From an uncultured Selenomonadaceae bacterium (GTDB taxonomy: Bacteria > Bacillota > Negativicutes > Selenomonadales > Selenomonadaceae), in the NCBI GenBank assembly GCA_905234365.1, contig CAJOHI010000006.1:1-56697 (forward strand): a stretch of DNA of 56,697 nt, read 5' to 3'. Shown here piece by piece: positions 54,281 to 56,697 of this stretch (position 1 is its first letter; every line of letters begins with the position of its first letter). Under the pieces are notes generated by a model that saw only the letters and a program-made list of their open reading frames with translations, was not told where the DNA came from and did no database searches. A program made the position numbers and the translations under genes.

Positions 54281-54763
54281 ATGGTTGGAAAACTGCAAGA
54301 CATCGTAACCGCCGCTGTCGTGATCGGAGCGGCAGAACAGAAGATTGGAAGCCCAAAAAGTTCTAAGAACTCGGCACAGCCCGAAATTGTCAACAAGGCT
54401 CCAAATACTAAGGTTATCATTGAGACCAGAGACCTTAAAGTTGAAAAGACTAATGAAATCGAAAATCTCTTTGAAAAAGATGAAGAACGTCAACCGGCGG
54501 TCGAGGAAGACGATTTTCATCTAGAACCTGGAACTTTGGACGAAGAAACTGTTTCCTTAATGACAGATCAGCTTAACGAGTTAATGGACAAAATTAATTG
54601 CAATCTCGAATTTAAGTACAACAAAGAAGTCAACTTAATGACTATTAAAATGATCGACAAAAAAACTCAGGAAGTTATTAAAGAGGTACCGCCAGAAGAA
54701 ATGATTGAAAATATGGTCAAGGCTAAGGATTGGCTTGGTGCTTTCATTGATCAAAATATTTAA
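54281..54763 (+). CDS. flaG: Flagellar protein FlaG
   Basis: A 160-aa protein of the FlaG family, thought to affect filament length. The C-terminal domain (about 85-160) has the diagnostic LTDQLNELM-like DQLNELMDKINCNLEFKYN, followed by MTIKMIDKKTQEVIKEVPPEEM. The N-terminal half is charged and disordered and longer than usual. The start is ATG 54281 after AAGGAG; GTG 54272 overlaps the SD region. Directly before fliD. Confidence 0.9.
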   Translation: MVGKLQDIVTAAVVIGAAEQKIGSPKSSKNSAQPEIVNKAPNTKVIIETRDLKVEKTNEIENLFEKDEERQPAVEEDDFHLEPGTLDEETVSLMTDQLNELMDKINCNLEFKYNKEVNLMTIKMIDKKTQEVIKEVPPEEMIENMVKAKDWLGAFIDQNI

Positions 54764-54826
54764 AGTTTAAAATTTATGGAGTATGAATGATTTATCATTC
54801 TTAAACTCAAGGAGGGATATTTAATC

Positions 54827-56697
54827 ATGGGTGTAAATGGTATTTATGGACTCTCAGGCTCAGGCATTGACGTAGAATCTATGGTCAAGGTCGGCATGAT
54901 GAGCAGACAAAGTGAATATAACAAATTGCAGCAACAATACACTAAAGATGAATGGCAGAAAGAAGCTTATACTCAAATCTATGGCAACATTCAAACTTTT
55001 AATAATTCGACACTGACTCAATATAAATTACAGTCCACAATGAATGCAAAGAACGCAAGCACTACCAGCAGTGCAGTTACTGTCAGTGCAAATGGCGCAG
55101 CGCCGGTTTTAAATCACAAGATTCAAGTTAATTCTCTCAGTTCTACGGCATATCTCATTTCAACCAATTCATTAAAGCGTTACAATTCGGAAGAAAACAC
55201 TACAAATGGACTTGACAGCAGTATCAATCTTGCTGATGTTCTTTTTCAAGGATTGCAGAAAAATACAGGCAGCGGAACTACAAAAGCTATGGTTCATGAA
55301 ATTGACGGTGATGATGATTCTGGAACTTTGTATGATTTGACGGCTACAGCTTTTTCGCTTCAAGTAAGTGACGGTACTATGAATGCTGCCGGAACCGATT
55401 ATAAGTATTCGACAATCAAATATACTTATGGTGATTTGCTGGACGGCAGAACTTTTAACGATTTAGTATCTGACATTAATTCACTCAATATAGGTGTTCG
55501 TGCCAATTACGATTCTACCAATGATACTTTGAGTTTCTACAACAAAGAAGGCGGCTCCGATAACGGTGTTTATTTTAGAATACCGACTAAAACCGAAACA
55601 GATGACGACGGTGAAACAATCACAACAATTACTACGGCCGGTGAAAGAGCTAAGAACTTCTTGCAAGGATTACATTTGTATCAATCGCTTGACGGTGAAT
55701 TGAAAGGCTTCGACGGAGCAGATAAAACTTCTACAAACTATTTCGGTTACGAAAGCACTTATGCAACAGCGTCAATCTCCGCGAGCAAGGCTTTAACTTA
55801 TGCAGACGGAACAAGTGATGGAAGTGTTGCCTTTACCAATATGGAAATTGGCGATATACTTTTCCGCGATATTGAAAAATATACTACGGAAGTAGAAACC
55901 GGTGAAGTTGATGAAAATGGCGAACCTTATATTGATACGGTTGAAAGGATCAGATATAACGATTTGTCTTCACCAACAACTGACAGCGAAGATGAAAGTA
56001 CAGCAATTACTTATCAGTATGACCAAGAATATTCAGCAGATGATGTAGCATTGAGCTTTTCCATTGGTGAGGAAGAATTTAATTATACTTATGGTCAACT
56101 GCTTGCGTTTTCAAATAATGAGGGTTATGGCTCCGGTTTTACAGTACAAAATCTTATTGACGACATTAACAATACTTATGGAATTAATATTGCAAGCGTT
56201 GACGAAAATGGCATTTTGAGTTTTACTGCTGACGAGGCAGGTGCTGATAATTCATTCTCAATTACGACTAATAATGATCTTACAACCAGATTTTTCAACT
56301 CTTTGGGATTTACCGACGCAATTACAGGCAACAGTGTCACCTTTACAGAAGGTAATGCACAAGCTGTAAACGGTACAGATGAATCGTCATCTACTCAGTT
56401 TGGAACAGCAGGCACAAGTGGTTCCGTAACGATTGACGGTGTTGAATATAATAACATAACCGATAATAAAATTACGGCTGCCGGTGTAACTTATACTTTG
56501 CTTGAGACAACTGATGAGGCTGTAACTGTTAATGTTACTCAAGATACAGAAAGCATTATTGACAAGGTTAAATCTTTTATTGAAGATTATAATAAGCTGC
56601 TTTCCGGTCTTTACGAAAAATATGATGAGAAGCAATACAGCGATTATAAGCCTTTGACCGAGTCACAAAAAGAGCAAATGACCGAAGAACAAATTGA
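54827..56697 (+). CDS. fliD: Flagellar hook-associated protein 2 (filament cap) FliD, partial
   Basis: The open frame runs from ATG 54827 (after AAGGAGGGA) to the window end without a stop, 623 codons so far. The N-terminus GIYGLSGSGIDVESMVKVGM and the following helix (SRQSEYNKLQQQYTKDEWQ) are typical of FliD, the cap that inserts flagellin at the tip. Later segments (VNSLSSTAYL, and VEYNNITDN-type repeats near residue 540) belong to the variable cap-plate domains; the C-terminal coiled coil is beyond the window. The product is already long for the family. Confidence 0.93.
   Translation, partial: MGVNGIYGLSGSGIDVESMVKVGMMSRQSEYNKLQQQYTKDEWQKEAYTQIYGNIQTFNNSTLTQYKLQSTMNAKNASTTSSAVTVSANGAAPVLNHKIQVNSLSSTAYLISTNSLKRYNSEENTTNGLDSSINLADVLFQGLQKNTGSGTTKAMVHEIDGDDDSGTLYDLTATAFSLQVSDGTMNAAGTDYKYSTIKYTYGDLLDGRTFNDLVSDINSLNIGVRANYDSTNDTLSFYNKEGGSDNGVYFRIPTKTETDDDGETITTITTAGERAKNFLQGLHLYQSLDGELKGFDGADKTSTNYFGYESTYATASISASKALTYADGTSDGSVAFTNMEIGDILFRDIEKYTTEVETGEVDENGEPYIDTVERIRYNDLSSPTTDSEDESTAITYQYDQEYSADDVALSFSIGEEEFNYTYGQLLAFSNNEGYGSGFTVQNLIDDINNTYGINIASVDENGILSFTADEAGADNSFSITTNNDLTTRFFNSLGFTDAITGNSVTFTEGNAQAVNGTDESSSTQFGTAGTSGSVTIDGVEYNNITDNKITAAGVTYTLLETTDEAVTVNVTQDTESIIDKVKSFIEDYNKLLSGLYEKYDEKQYSDYKPLTESQKEQMTEEQI

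Overview
The window is a low-GC bacterial chromosome segment. Its synteny (divIB-DUF881-sbp-ftsZ; divIC-S1-tilS-hpt-ftsH; yajC-secD-secF; yvyF-flgM-flgN-flgK-flgL-fliW-csrA-flaG-fliD) is that of the Firmicutes. A WavE-like glycan gene, an RTX-like exoprotein, a superoxide reductase and a SCIFF peptide suggest an anaerobic, motile member, plausibly Negativicutes (Selenomonas-like) or a relative. That lineage call is inference. TTG and GTG starts are common and usually have a good Shine-Dalgarno (SD).

Layout. 1-97: right end of an IS200/IS605 (TnpB) element abutting hypF. 94-5711: hypF, a bioW-bioF fusion and purB. 5895-8985: division genes divIB, DUF881, sbp, ftsZ. 9071-9485: a 48-aa SCIFF (ranthipeptide) precursor gene and a broken GGDEF gene, both too short for ordinary ORF calling. 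9552-15366: rlmD-ribF, superoxide reductase, a PPP-type phosphatase, a HAD phosphatase and serS. 15571-20793: a duplicated zinc-ribbon protein, then divIC, S1, tilS, hpt, ftsH. 20841-25501: asparaginase II, birA, SEC-C methionine aminopeptidase, a Tat-exported DUF362 protein and an SMR exporter. 25552-28974: an ISAs1-like transposase remnant, yajC, a 5-formyl-THF cyclo-ligase, secD, secF. 29004-34600: REC-GGDEF cyclase, recJ, an NlpC/P60 hydrolase, a structured RNA element resembling HEARO (the IscB omega RNA), and an L,D-transpeptidase. 34601-41606: nitroreductase, flavodoxin, RTX-like protein coupled to truA, argJ, a sugar-binding lipoprotein. 41676-47099: WavE-like gene with a ten-G tract, chemoreceptor, rnr. 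47330-56697: flagellar hook-filament cluster, ending inside fliD.

How parts fit. The flagellar block holds sigma-28 control (FlgM), export chaperones (two FlgN-like proteins), junction proteins (FlgK, FlgL), the FliW-CsrA partner switch and the cap (FliD). FlaG has a leader with GGA motifs that could be a CsrA target. BioWF makes the biotin precursor KAPA, and BirA, elsewhere in the window, uses and senses biotin. YajC, SecD and SecF assist protein export.

The most notable items are small or non-coding. They are the orphan SCIFF peptide whose promoter lies in a decayed GGDEF gene; an RNA-only HEARO-like element exactly in front of the ATGA of an L,D-transpeptidase, with a second decayed right end in front of another ATGA near 41612; the poly-G tract in a surface-glycan gene; and the IS605 end that supplies the hypF stop codon. 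No tRNA, rRNA or CRISPR array was seen.
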